Part shown: in pieces, positions 10,719 through 20,702 of the stretch
How the letters are laid out: every line of letters begins with the position of its first letter
Numbering within the stretch: position 1 is the stretch's first letter
Assembly (NCBI RefSeq): GCF_002127325.2
Contig: NC_035436.2
Span: 29,477,163-29,541,162, forward strand
Direction of reading: 5' to 3'
Source: Helianthus annuus
Lineage: Eukaryota > Streptophyta > Magnoliopsida > Asterales > Asteraceae
Length of the DNA: 64,000 nt
The notes under the pieces: model-generated
The model's database searches: none
What the model was told of the DNA's origin: nothing
Seen by the model: only the letters and a program-made list of their open reading frames with translations
Translations under genes and position numbers: made by a program

Positions 10719-12139
10719 TAGGGCTGTAAACGAACCGGACGAACACGAACAAGGCCTTGTTCGTGTTCGTTCGTAAAGGAACAAGCTTGTTCATGAACTT
10801 GAACTGTTCACGAACGCTTACCGAACGATATTTCTTGTTCGTGTTCTTTCATTAAGGAAACAAACATGTTCGTGAACTGTTCATGAATACTTAGCATATG
10901 CTAATGAACTCTAACAAATGTTCATGAACATAAATGAACACAAACGACGTTTATGAACACAATATTCATTTTAGAATAAAATCTGCATTTTCATCACAAA
11001 CATTGTGAAGAATCCATTAAAAATAAATAAACACTTAACATAATTATCCAAACATAGTTGGCATGATTATGAAAAATATGATAAACACAAAATTTAGAAT
11101 TTCAAGCTTTTACCCAAACTAAAATTGAAATAGTGAAATAAGGGATATTATGAGAGGCATATAAGATAACTAGGGTCAGGGGCGGACCTAATGTAGGTTG
11201 GGACGTAGCACGGGTTACGGCTCAACTTTTTTCCGGTAGTGTAAAATTTTAATTTTTTTTCGATTTTTATACTAAGGACACCCCTCAAGAAGTACTAGGA
11301 CACCCCTAAAAAAAAATTTACAAACTGAAATCAAGCCAGAATAATACTGATTATATTAGCCCGAAAAAACAAATGATAGCCCAATAGTAATTAGCCCAAA
11401 TAACCAAATAATAACCCAATAGTGTATTAGATTGTTGTGCTAATTGTGATTGTGAGTATTCTTTATTTCTTTTCTTGAGTTCTTGAATTGTTTAATTTCG
11501 ATCTAAAAATTAAAAATAAACCTAGCTCAATCTAATATCTAAAAACTTATTGCCAATATTAATTCATAAAGCCTAGCCCAAATGTGATATGCTCAATATT
11601 GATTCGTTAACCTAAATACTAATAACTTAAAAAAAAAACTAGTTTCTAAAATTTAATTCGGTAAGGCCTAAGGGCCTTTTTTTGGCTCACCTAGGGCACT
11701 TGAATTTTCAGGATCGGCCCCGCCCCGTAATGCAGGTAAAAAAATATGTTCTATAAATGTATCGTAAAAAAATTTGGGATACCCCTGAATATTTCTTCTA
11801 GTTCCGCCACTGACTAGGGTATCAAAATTTTAAAAACTAGAAATAATAAAACAAAATACAACATATAAAAACCTTTAAACGAACTAACACAAATAAATAT
11901 TAACGAGCAAACAAAAATGAACTCATTACCGAACGCTCATGAACATAAACGAACACATTACCGAAAGTTCACGAACATAAACGAACGAACACAACCTCTG
12001 TTCATGTTCGTTCGTTTAACTTAACGAACGAAATTTCTTGTTTGTGTTCGTTCATTTACTAAACGAACGAACATAAACGAACTTCCCGCCAAACGGTTCA
12101 CGAACTGTTCGCTGAACGTTGTATTCGTTTACAGCCCTA
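10719..12139. mobile_element. hAT-type non-autonomous element with a second hAT inside
   Basis: Terminal repeats are TAGGGCTGTAAACGAA and TTCGTTTACAGCCCTA. Flanking 8-mers tcgaaaag (10711-10718) and tctaaaag (12140-12147) differ at one base, fitting an old 8-bp hAT duplication. Subterminal zones are packed with gttcgttcg / cgaacgaac words. No transposase is present. A younger hAT element sits at 11177-11812. Confidence 0.75.
11177..11812. mobile_element. Nested hAT non-autonomous element
   Basis: The 636-bp element has ends CAGGGGCGGACC and GTTCCGCCACTG, with a perfect 8-bp duplication actagggt at 11169-11176 and 11813-11820. The right end matches the cagtggcggaacta termini near 33930-33970, next to a hAT transposase remnant, so both belong to one family. 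No ORF. Confidence 0.85.
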
Positions 12140-12519
12140 TCTAAAAGTCTTCTACTTTAGTAAAAATTCATAACTTTATCATACCAAATTCACCTGCTAC
12201 ATTCAGCAAAAACAATCATTATATCACCACATTGTCTAAACATTCCATCTTTTTTCCACGAGACAAAGTTCCAATTTACTAAAATCTCTAAACTTGAAAA
12301 GAAAATAAAGCAAAGACCAATCCATATGTATTGTCGTCCAACTTCAAACAAACTATGTTTAGAATGTTTAACTTTTGTAGCATCAAAATTCAAGATACAA
12401 GTGACACAAATATCAGTCGTTCAAAAAAAATGTGCCACAAACATCTCACATCTGGTAATTTCCAGATTCAGCAAAATCATCAAACCATTATCAAAAAGTT
12501 CACAAAACAAGAAAATTAC

Positions 12520-12717
12520 ATACTTTGCGAGCAATTCTTCCAAAAGGAAATGTTAATCAGGAGCCCATTCAATAGATAACCCCGGATTATGCGTCAACGC
12601 AGACCTAGTAGGAACCACCATCGAATTTTCCGTCGCCGCCGCACCATCATCGTTAATGGTGGCGCCATTTCGGTTACTGGTTGACTCATTATTATTATTC
12701 GAAGAAGGGTTTATAAA
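12520..12717 (-). pseudogene. Second copy of the captured exon fragment (possible DUF3755/SANT-like)
   Basis: The minus-strand frame reads MVVPTRSAL, then HNPGLSIEWAPD, then the same TAA CAT interruption, FLLEELLAKY and a GTAATT donor. A few substitutions separate it from 7226-7425. The shared stop shows that the frame was already broken before the two copies separated. It continues on the minus strand into intron-like sequence down to about 12150. The family call is tentative. Confidence 0.4.
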
Positions 12718-13008
12718 TTATAATCCCAACCATCAATAAAATTAGAAAAAAAAAACAAACTTTCTCTAATCCCTTTTAAAGACTCATCACTAATTTGACC
12801 CATCATGGGTGGTTTGAGTGGATGTAGCTGGCGGTTGCTTGTCATTGTACGGTTGAGATGATGACAGTTGGTTGTTTACGGTTGGGATGTGTGGGGTGGG
12901 TGGTGTTGTGGTGGTTACTGGTGGTAAACGGGTGGGTGATGGTGCTTTGGTAGGTGATAAAGGAAAGGGGTGGGCGGTGTTGGTTTGTGAGGTGAGATTA
13001 GAGACTGA

Positions 13009-13320
13009 GGGGGTGTTTGGCCTTTTTTTTTTTTTGGCTTATGATTATATTTTAAAGTAGTTATGCTTATTTTCTGTCATTTAATAAGCTATATTTAAGT
13101 GTTTGGATTAGCTTATATTCTAAAAGTTGATAATTAATAATTAATCTTTAGTTGTTTGTTAAGTTATTTTTTATTATGGGAAGGGGTATAATATCATTGT
13201 GTGTAATGAGTAAAAAATCATCTTCTTCAAATAAGCTTAAAAACCATGTTCCCATAAGCTTCTTGAAATTAGCTTATATAAGCTAATAAGCATAACCTTA
13301 AAAAGCTAAACCAAACACCC
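13009..13320. mobile_element. Truncated copy of the 7715-8109 MITE
   Basis: It starts GGGGGTGTTTGGCC after TGA, as in copy A, but stops at the inner ccaaacaccc end. The outer right end and the second TGA are missing. Confidence 0.6.
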
Positions 13321-13415
13321 ATTAAAACATTATAAAGAAGCAACACCTTTATGCATATAGGAGTTGTAACTTTGGCTTAGGGTGTTTTTCAAAAAAAATT
13401 TGGAATTTTTCTTTT

Positions 13416-13668
13416 TAAACCCTAAAGTTTTATTCTTTGACAATTTAAGTTTAAAGTTTTAATTTTAATTTCCTTTTTAACCCTAAAGTTTTAATCTTTG
13501 ACAATTTAAGTTTAAAGTTTTAATCTTTGATAATTTAACCCCTTCGATTAATTTGATTTTTCACTTCTAATTCATAATTTTCCATCTTATACAATTTAAC
13601 CCCTTGATTAATTTGATTTTTCACTTCTAATTCAAAAGTTTCCATCTTTTGCGATTTAACCACTTTGA
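13416..13668 (+). repeat. Two short tandem repeat families
   Basis: A unit of about 66 bp with ccctaaagtttta and tttgacaatttaagtttaaa repeats at 13416-13530. A unit of about 65-70 bp with gattaatttgatttttcac repeats at 13548-13668. Neither occurs in copy A. Confidence 0.65.
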
Positions 13669-13866
13669 TTTTTAGCTTATGTGTTGTAATCTTGGCTTTG
13701 GGGGTTTTTCAAAGGAAAAATGGTTATGCATATGGTTGTTGTAACCTTGGCTTTATAAATTCGTATTCGATTTATTTTACTCGAATTGAATCGAACTGAA
13801 ATTTTATCATCAAAACGAATTTTCGGTAATCGAATCGAATTTAATCGAATTTCAATTTTTTTTTTA

Positions 13867-14097
13867 ATTTTAAATGAATTCTGGGGGGGGGGGGTTAGTG
13901 CACGGTCCTTCCAACCGCCGGAGTGATCTCACTCTGGGAGCCGCTACCCGATCAAGCTAGCTCCGCGTTGACTTCCCCATGCCGAGTTCTTACCCTGGGC
14001 GACGTATGCCACTCCCATGACTCGAACCCGGTACCTCTGAGAAGAGGTGGGTGTCGGTGGCCAACTGGGCTACCCAGTTGGTTATTTTAAATGAATT
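13867..14097 (-). mobile_element. tRNA-derived SINE with target-site duplication
   Basis: On the minus strand the body (14083-13881) starts with a pol III A box TAGCCCAGTTGG (14072-14061), then a B box GTTCGAGTC (14027-14019), and ends in a C run (G run on plus). It is flanked by a perfect 14-bp duplication attttaaatgaatt at 13867-13880 and 14084-14097. The paralogous site near 8485-8505 has a single, slightly diverged copy of this sequence and no insert, so the insertion followed the segment duplication. The A box sits in a 9-bp inverted repeat (14061-14081). Its tRNA-like part is not a functional tRNA gene. Confidence 0.9.
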
Positions 14098-14130
14098 TTG
14101 AACACCCCTACATAACTATTTAGAATATGG

Positions 14131-14133
<3 letters not shown>

Positions 14134-14162
<29 letters not shown>
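14134..14162 (+). repeat. (TA)n microsatellite
   Basis: About 14 TA units, absent from the paralogous position at about 8549. Confidence 0.85.
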
Positions 14163-14165
<3 letters not shown>

Positions 14166-14167
14166 AA

Positions 14168-14440
14168 CTAGTGTTTAATCCCGTGTTGCAGGATCCTAAA
14201 ACCTTGCTAAATAATGTAACATCACAAATTTTAGGGATATTAAATATATATTATAAATTTTAAAATATCACTTATCAAAGGTGTGGAACTTTTATAAAAG
14301 TTATATGGGGATTATAAATTTAAGATGAAAAGTTAAATATATCAAGTTGGATTATTATTTCCATTGATTTTAAGGATTTAAAGTTTACCTACTTGAATAG
14401 TTCGAGGGTTGGATAAGCAAATTACCAAATAACAATTTCT
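14168..14440 (-). mobile_element. Second copy of the possible Helitron 3' end
   Basis: The minus strand reads CCTGCAACACGGG, a spacer, CACTAG, then T. It matches 8562 onward and shares its history. Confidence 0.35.
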
Positions 14441-14642
14441 AAAATCAGATAGAAAAAAAAAAGAATGAGTTTAAAATCCGATTTTCATTAATTTATTTCT
14501 GGAAGGAAGATTAAGTAGATACATATGAGGCGATGAGTGTGCATGTTTCTGGATCAACCTCAATCAATGGATGAATCTCCATTCTATGAGTTGTTTTGGT
14601 TGATCACATTCAACATCTCATCAATTGTAAGTGTTAGATTTA

Positions 14643-14867
14643 AGGGCTGTCTGGTAGCCTCTTAATGACCATTTAGATGCTACCTTTTAATGGTTTAAAA
14701 CCTCTAAATGAATAAGAGGTAACCTCAAGTCTGAATGGTTAAGAGATAACCTCTGAATGGTAAATCATCACATGTCACATTCTTCTACCTTCACATTGGT
14801 AAAATTGTTAATGGTTTCATTAAGAGGTATCCACTTAATGACCATTCAGAGACTACCAAACAACCCC
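14643..14867. mobile_element. Tourist/Harbinger-type MITE
   Basis: The 225-bp element has imperfect inverted ends AGGGCTGTCTGGTAG and CTACCAAACAACCCC, and TTA duplications at 14640-14642 and 14868-14870. The inner arms (cctcttaatgaccatt / aatgaccattcagag) are also related. It belongs to the same family as 18078-19000. Confidence 0.75.
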
Positions 14868-15063
14868 TTAGCTAAAATTTCTATTTTCATCTTCTACTTG
14901 TGGGTACGTGTTATGTGTTGTATCCTATTACATATAAAATATTATAATCATCCAAGAATTCCCATCATAGATTAATATGTGTTTTGAATGTTAAAAAGGC
15001 ACTTTATTACATACATTAACGTGATCATAAACTGAGATTTATTAAGCAAATGATGCTAAATAA

Positions 15064-15280
15064 TGTTGGGTTCGTAGGCTTTAGGGTAGCCGGCCCTAAT
15101 TAGGGTTAGTCGGTCCTAGTTATTAGGCCCACTTAGTTAACTTGTTGACCAAGTAGCAAACCCTAATCTTGTTCTATAAATACATATGATGTAATTGTAG
15201 TCTGTATCATTTTGAAAACAGTTGTGAGCATCTAATAAAGTGAAACCCTAGTTGCAACCCATGGACGTAGGTCACCTTGA
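15064..15280 (+). repeat. 5' LTR of the compact element, 3' part deleted
   Basis: TGTTGGGTTCG onward matches the 3' LTR up to the shared gtcaccttga at 15280. After that the sequence diverges: the last 87 bases of the LTR and the PBS are gone. A TATA-like TATAAATA lies near 15175. Confidence 0.85.
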
Positions 15281-15424
15281 GAACCCCGGTTATTCGCTGA
15301 TTTTACGCTCGGGTTTGCAAGAGAAGTCGCTGGTTCGGGTACTTCGGGTTTCTGGTTTATTGAAAGTTGCTCGGGTTTCGGTTGCTTGGTTTCTTGTGTT
15401 TTTTTCTGGTTTTTTTCGTTTGCT

Positions 15425-16204
15425 ATGGCTGAAGACGGGAAGTTCCGAATCGAGAAGTTCAACGGTACTGATTTTGCTTGGTGGAGAATGCAAATAGAGG
15501 CGTTGCTTGGTGAATGCGATTTGGATATGGTACTAGAAGAAAAACCTGCTGGAATGGATAAAGCTGCCGAGGCAATTTGGAACTCAAAGGACAAAAAGGA
15601 AAGAGATAAAATTACATTGGCTTTGACGAGGAGCGTTGCATTTAATATCATGAAAGAAACAACTGCTCGTGATATGTTGGAAGCTCTGTCAAATATGTAT
15701 GAGAAGCCGTCTGCCGGTAATAGGGTGTTCTTGATGAGGGAACTGTTTAATATGAGAATGAACGAAGGCAGTTCAGTTGCTAATCACATTAACGAGGTCA
15801 ATTCAATTTTGTCCAGGTTAGCAACTGTGGGCATTAAGTTGGATGATGACACTCAGGCTGTGGTTTTGTTATCTTCCTTACCTGATAGTTGGTCAGCATT
15901 TGTGACAATGGTCACTGAAACTGCTGGAACTGGAAATTTGAAGTTTGATCGGGTCTGGGATAGTGTTTTTGGTGTAGACGTTCGCCGGAGGAACACTAGT
16001 GGAGGATCTACTTCTGGTATGCTCAGCGTTAGCAGGGGAAGAGCTAAAAACAAAAGAAGTGGGAGTCGTGGGAAAAGCTTGTCTAAAGCTGGGAAGAATG
16101 TGAGGTGCTGGAACTGTGGTGAAAATGGGCATGTTAAAAACGAGTGTCCTGATCCTAAGAAAGAGGATGGTAGGCAGCATGTAAACAGTGTTGTGTCAGA
16201 TTAA
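15425..16204 (+). CDS. Copia Gag polyprotein
   Basis: A 259-residue Gag. ATG at 15425 gives MAEDGKF and a FNGTDFAWWRMQIEALL segment, the standard copia Gag N-terminus; an upstream in-frame ATG at 15386 would add a hydrophobic lead not seen in the family. The core carries LLSSLPDSW near residue 150. A basic linker is followed by one zinc knuckle, CWNCGENGHVKNEC, with all four ligands (CCHC) intact. A TAA ends the frame and the protease follows in the same frame. The protein would package element RNA into particles. This frame shows no lesion. Confidence 0.8.
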   Translation: MAEDGKFRIEKFNGTDFAWWRMQIEALLGECDLDMVLEEKPAGMDKAAEAIWNSKDKKERDKITLALTRSVAFNIMKETTARDMLEALSNMYEKPSAGNRVFLMRELFNMRMNEGSSVANHINEVNSILSRLATVGIKLDDDTQAVVLLSSLPDSWSAFVTMVTETAGTGNLKFDRVWDSVFGVDVRRRNTSGGSTSGMLSVSRGRAKNKRSGSRGKSLSKAGKNVRCWNCGENGHVKNECPDPKKEDGRQHVNSVVSD

Positions 16205-17029
16205 TCTGACGGTGACGTACTGGTTTACTATGAAGAGTGTATAGATTCTTGGGCTATGGATTCTGGTTCTTCGTTTCACGCCATGCACAGCGGGGAGACG
16301 ATGGTGAATCTGAAAAAAGGAGACTTTGGAAAGGTACGATTAGCTAATGGTCATGTTCTTAATGTTACGGGTATGGGAGATGTCAATCTGAAGACTCCAC
16401 TGGGCATTACATGGAACTTAAAGAACGTCAAGGTAATTCCAGGTTTAACGAAGAAACTTATTTATGTTAGTCAACTGGATAAACAGGGACTAGATGTTAA
16501 GTTTGGTGGTGGGAAGTGGAAGGTGATTGATGGAAATCTTATTGTTGCCTGTGGAAGGAGACGAGGATCGTTGTATCTAGTTGAGATACCTGTTGAGGGA
16601 GTAGCCGTCCCTGTACAACATAAAGTCTGGTTCACTGAATCTAGTAAGTGGAAGAGGGTTCGATTTGCGAACTTGAAACCCAGTGCTTTGGGGATGTCAG
16701 TTGAATGTGGTCGGGGGTCTAAGTTTAAGCCAGTCAGGGGATTTGGTGATAGTCGGAGCACGGGTCGTGTTCCGGGTACAATCACAAAGAACCGTTGGGT
16801 TTTGAAGACGAAGGTTCCGACTAAAGAAAAAAGCTCTCCTGGAAATAGTTTGCAAAATGTGGAGAGTGGTATTAATTCTCGGTGTATCTCTGGAGCTGGT
16901 GGATCGTGCAAGCCGGTTGAGATAGAGAATGGGTTTGATAAGACTGTTGGGTGGGAGCTTGTGGAAGCTTCAACTGGTCTCTCGGGTATGAGAGGTGTGG
17001 TTGCAACTAGGTGGTTTGGATGTGAATGA
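16205..17029 (+). pseudogene. Copia protease and partial gag-pre-integrase, in frame after the Gag stop
   Basis: After the TAA at 16202-16204 the same frame continues for about 275 codons. WAMDSGSSFHA holds the aspartic protease DSG; the LANG and VKVIPGLTKKLI segments are the rest of the protease fold. After about residue 130 the sequence no longer matches integrase and appears to be filler with basic stretches. It would need stop-codon readthrough to be made as Gag-PR, or the TAA is a mutation. No reverse transcriptase follows. Confidence 0.65.
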
Positions 17030-17140
17030 AGTCTTAGCTTGTTCTTGGAACTGGAGGCTGGAAAGATTTGAACGTAAAGATTACTGAAGTTACTGGTGAT
17101 GGGTTTCTTGGATTCACTTTGTGGACTATGCAAAGCCTCC

Positions 17141-17151
17141 GAGTGGGAGAT
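17141..17151 (+). other. Polypurine tract of the compact element
   Basis: GAGTGGGAGAT directly before the TGTTGGG of the 3' LTR. Confidence 0.7.
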
Positions 17152-17476
17152 TGTTGGGTTCGTAGGCTTTAGGGTAGCCGGCCCTAATTAGGGTTAGCCC
17201 GGCCCTAGTTATGGTTAGCCGGCCCTAGTTATTAGGCCCACTTAGTTAACTTATTGACCAAGTAGGAAACCCTAATCTTGTTCTATAAATACCTATGATG
17301 TAATTGTAGTCTGTATCATTCTGAAAACAGTTGTGAGCATTTAATAAAGTGAAACCCTAGTTGCAACCCGTGGACGTAGGTCACCTTGACCGAACCACGT
17401 AAATTCTCGGGTTCTTTATTTTCTGCTAGTGTGTGTGTGTTCTGCTCGAGCCTACTCTAATCCGATACCCCTAACA
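17152..17476 (+). repeat. 3' LTR of the compact element
   Basis: 325 bp, TGTTGGGTTCG to CCCCTAACA. Compared with the 5' copy it has an extra unit of about 22 bp of ggttagccggccctagtta. TATA-like box near 17284. Confidence 0.85.
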
Positions 17477-17493
17477 AATAATGCTTTGAATCA

Positions 17494-17981
17494 TTATATT
17501 ATATTATATTATATTATATTATATTATATTATATTATATTATATTATATTATATTATATTATATTATATTATATTATATTATATTATATTATATTATATT
17601 ATATTATATTATATTATATTATATTATATTATATTATATTATATTATATTATATTATATTATATTATATTATATTATATTATATTATATTATATTATACT
17701 ATTTTATATTATACTATTTTATATTATACTATTTTATATTATACTATTTATATTATACTATTTTATATTATACTATTTATATTATATATTTATATTATAT
17801 TATATTATATTATATTATATTATATTATATTATATTATATTATATTATATTATATTATATTATATTATATTATATTATATTATATTATATTATATTATAT
17901 TATATTATATTATATTATATTATATTATATTATATTATATTATATTATATTATATTATATTATATTATATTATATTATATT
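17494..17981 (+). repeat. ATATT pentanucleotide microsatellite, about 490 bp
   Basis: Nearly pure ATATT units, with an interrupted middle (about 17695-17785) where atactatttt-type variants alternate. The long frame across it (repeating Y/I/L) is an artefact of the repeat. Confidence 0.95.
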
Positions 17982-18077
17982 GTGTATGTACGAGGTTACA
18001 AGTATTCTATACGTGTAGTTATGAGATTAAATATTTTGTGCCCACCAGGTGTTCGTTTAAATGTCTCTACCAAGTTA

Positions 18078-19000
18078 GGGGTTGTTTGGTTGTGTCTGAA
18101 TGGCTCCATTCAGAGGTAAACCTCTGAATCGGACAGAGGTATCCTTGTTTGGTTCACCTATTCTTCACATCTGAATGAAACCATTAAGCGCTGAATGGTT
18201 CAGCTATTCTTCACATCTGAATGGAACTTTTGACCCTCGTGCCCTAATTGTAAGCTTTGCATCTTCTTCCACAGCCCCATTCCTCTCCTCTCCTCTCATC
18301 GACAGATCACCGCCCTCCTCCACAGCTCCTCCGTCGCCGCCTCTCTTCCATAGCGTCGCCACCCTCCTCCACAGCGCCGCCACTCACCTCCTCAGTCGAC
18401 ACCTCCCCTTCAACATCGTCGCCTCCATCTCCACTGCCTCCTCCACCACGTCGGTCCTCCACTACGCCAGACTATAACCGATTGCAATATAGTTTAATTC
18501 AGTACAAACATTATAAAGAATTCACTGCCGTCGAAGTGAATCGGCGTCATCGGTGGCGTTATTTAAAGAGGAAGAAGGTGTGGATGCTCCGGTAGATGAA
18601 GGTTGAGTGGACATGGCCGGTGAAGTGAGGAAACGCCGATAAGGTTTCCGGCGAGAGGCTGAGGTAAATAAAGTTGCAGAGTTTGAATTGGTTCTGGAGA
18701 AGTATAATGGAGTTTTTTTTTTTTTTTGAACGGCAAAGTATAATAGAGGTGTAGAGCACATTTTCCATATTCTCCATCTTTGGAGTTGCAGAAGTATAAT
18801 GGAGTTGTAGGAGAATCTTTGCAGAGCACATTAATAGATGTCTTTTAAGAGAGGGGTAAAAATGTCATTTTACACTGTCATTCAGATGTGGAACCAAACA
18901 GCACTTTACTGGTTCAGTACTTACCGGTTCAGAGCCTCTTACCCATTCAGACCTCTTATTCATTCAGTACTTATTGGTTCAGATGTTGCCAAACAGCCCC
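18078..19000. mobile_element. Non-autonomous Harbinger/Tourist element with a gene-like core
   Basis: Ends are GGGGTTGTTTGG and CCAAACAGCCCC, flanked by TTA at 18075-18077 and 19001-19003. At 923 bp it is a larger relative of the MITE at 14643. The core (about 18240-18720) is CT-rich then GC-richer, with proline/serine-coding frames on plus and short frames on minus, none convincing. It may hold captured UTR/exon sequence. No transposase. Confidence 0.75.
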
Positions 19001-19003
19001 TTA

Positions 19004-19855
19004 GGTTGTGAATTATGAGAAGTATCACTTTGATTATCTAACTCGAAGATACTAAGCATGTTAGAGTTGAAATCATAGCAAAATAAATGGCGATATATAT
19101 ATATGAACACAAAGTAAGGAAAGAGATAACGGGTACGGGTCAAAATAAGTAGTATGTTATATTCGTCTATGTTGAATATGATGGATACCTGAATGGGCCT
19201 AAACAAATTTAGAGGCAATTAGGTTATTATAAATGTTAATATATGCGTGTGACATGAGTTCAAATTGGTTGATGTCAATGGACTCTTGATTGACAGCAAG
19301 GAACGAGTATGGCATACGGATCTGGAAAACGAGATCAAAGAAATAAGACCTACAAAGACGAGCTATGAGTTAAGTTTTCCATGACTAGTTATGGGACTTA
19401 ACCATTTTATGTGCTTATGTCATAGTAGGATCCTTTCATACATATATTATTATAAGTCTTGTGATTAGATTGGTTAAGGTTATGGTGTTGTCCACAGTGC
19501 ACAGTTATTGGTCGAGTGGTATTTCGGGTACTAAACGGATTTATTTCCATATAAAATTTTGCATCAACATTTGCGACACATTTGTTTAAGTTCTAGAAAA
19601 GGTTTCAAGTCAAAACGTACATAGTTAAGGGGTCATAATATGTTCGCAACACTGATTTTTATTTGCTATCGATACCAGGTCAGCCCTGTTGTCACACCGT
19701 TTCGAGGCCGTAACTATTTTATTTTAGCATGAATTTTAGTCAGAAGTTAGTTAATATCATAAATGATTTTATATAATTTTTGTAGATTTTTCTGAAAGTG
19801 TGACATGGTTTTTGTTGGCGTTTTGTCAATAAATATTGTTGGCAGTAAAATGTTT

Positions 19856-19857
<2 letters not shown>
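19004..19857. other. Intergenic stretch, nothing recognised
   Basis: AT-rich single-copy-looking DNA; no convincing frame on either strand. Confidence 0.5.
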
Positions 19858-19893
<36 letters not shown>

Positions 19894-20647
19894 GGGAGGA
19901 GCTCATGCGAGAACCACCCTTATTGTGAGAACCTTGAGAACCAATGTGAACACAACCTAAAATAGCTAAAAAACCTAAAAAAAACCTAAAAAAACCCAAC
20001 CCCCAACCCCCCCCCCCAAAAAAACCTAAACCCCCCACCCCCCCCACCCAAAAAAAACCTAACCCCCCCCCCCAAAACCTAACGCCCCCCCCCCCCCCCC
20101 ACAAGCTAAAAAAACCTAAAAAAAACCTAAAAAAAACCTAACCCCACCCCCCCCCCCCCAAAACCTAAACCCCCCCCCCCCAAGCTAAAAAAAACCTAAA
20201 AAAACCTAAAAAAAACTAAAAAAAACCTAACCCCCACCCCCCCCCCCCAAAAAACCTAAACCCCCCTCCCCCACCCCCCAAAAACCTAACCCCCCCCCCC
20301 CCCACCCAAGCTAAAATGCTAAAAACTAAACCCCCAAAAAACCTAAAAAAATCTAAAAAAATCTAAAAAAAATCTAAAAAATTTTTTTTGATTTTTTAAT
20401 ATTTTTTAGGTTAAAATCGCTACTTTTCGAAGCAAAAAAAAAATTTTTTTTTTTAAAAAAAAAAAATTAAAAAAAAAAATTTTTTTTTTTTTTTTGATTC
20501 GAAAAGTAGCGATTTTAACCTAAAAAATATTAAAAAAATCAAAAAAAAAATTTTTATGTGATTTTTAGCTATTTTTAGGCATTTTTGGTGTGTTCACATT
20601 GGTTCTCGCGGTTCTCACAATAAGAGGTAGTTCTCGCATGATCTTCT

Positions 20648-20650
<3 letters not shown>
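19894..20650. mobile_element. Inverted-repeat element lodged in (TA)n, copy 1
   Basis: The left end gggaggagctcatgcgagaa is the inverse of the right end ctcgcatgatcttctccc, with longer flanking arms around gagaaccaatgtgaacac. TA tracts border both sides (19858-19893, 20651-20700), so the element inserted in a TA microsatellite. The left half is made of cctaaaaaaacc words and C runs of up to 18; the right half holds a long palindrome. No ORF. Confidence 0.7.
20382..20550. repeat. Long palindrome (arms about 50 bp)
   Basis: Arm 20382-20430 (gattttttaatatttttt, aggttaaaatcgctactttt, cga) is mirrored by 20499-20550 (tcgaaaagtagcgatttt, aacctaaaaaatatt). There is a single-base length difference in a T/A run. 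The 68-bp spacer is A runs then T runs and can also pair. Confidence 0.85.

Positions 20651-20700
<50 letters not shown>

Positions 20701-20702
<2 letters not shown>

Larger units (their letters stand above)
12334..14440. repeat. Diverged duplicate segment, copy B
   Basis: This is the counterpart of 7043-8840. The middle (13321-13755) is unrelated to copy A and filled with short tandem repeats. The right part carries a SINE insertion. Confidence 0.8.
15064..17476 (+). mobile_element. Compact copia-type element with gag and protease but no pol
   Basis: The element is 2,413 bp with a perfect 5-bp duplication aataa at 15059-15063 and 17477-17481, so both ends are original. Inside are a gag frame, an in-frame protease continuation, and a polypurine tract. 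Integrase, reverse transcriptase and RNase H are absent. The 5' LTR is missing its last part and the PBS. It resembles gag-bearing non-autonomous LTR elements (TR-GAG type), which must borrow pol from a relative. Confidence 0.85.

Noticed and set aside
14019..14083. Possible tRNA gene on the minus strand
   Set aside because: It has A and B boxes, but it is the head of a SINE with a target duplication and does not fold into a full cloverleaf by eye.
17429..18127. A 232-codon frame made of repeating Y, I and L
   Set aside because: It is the translation of the ATATT microsatellite; no codon bias or domain.
18175..18831. Several overlapping frames rich in P, S and T on both strands
   Set aside because: They lie in CT-rich low-complexity DNA inside a non-autonomous Harbinger element and share no domain.
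19980..20310. Interstitial telomere repeat
   Set aside because: The cctaaa words are irregular and mixed with long C runs; no regular CCCTAAA array.
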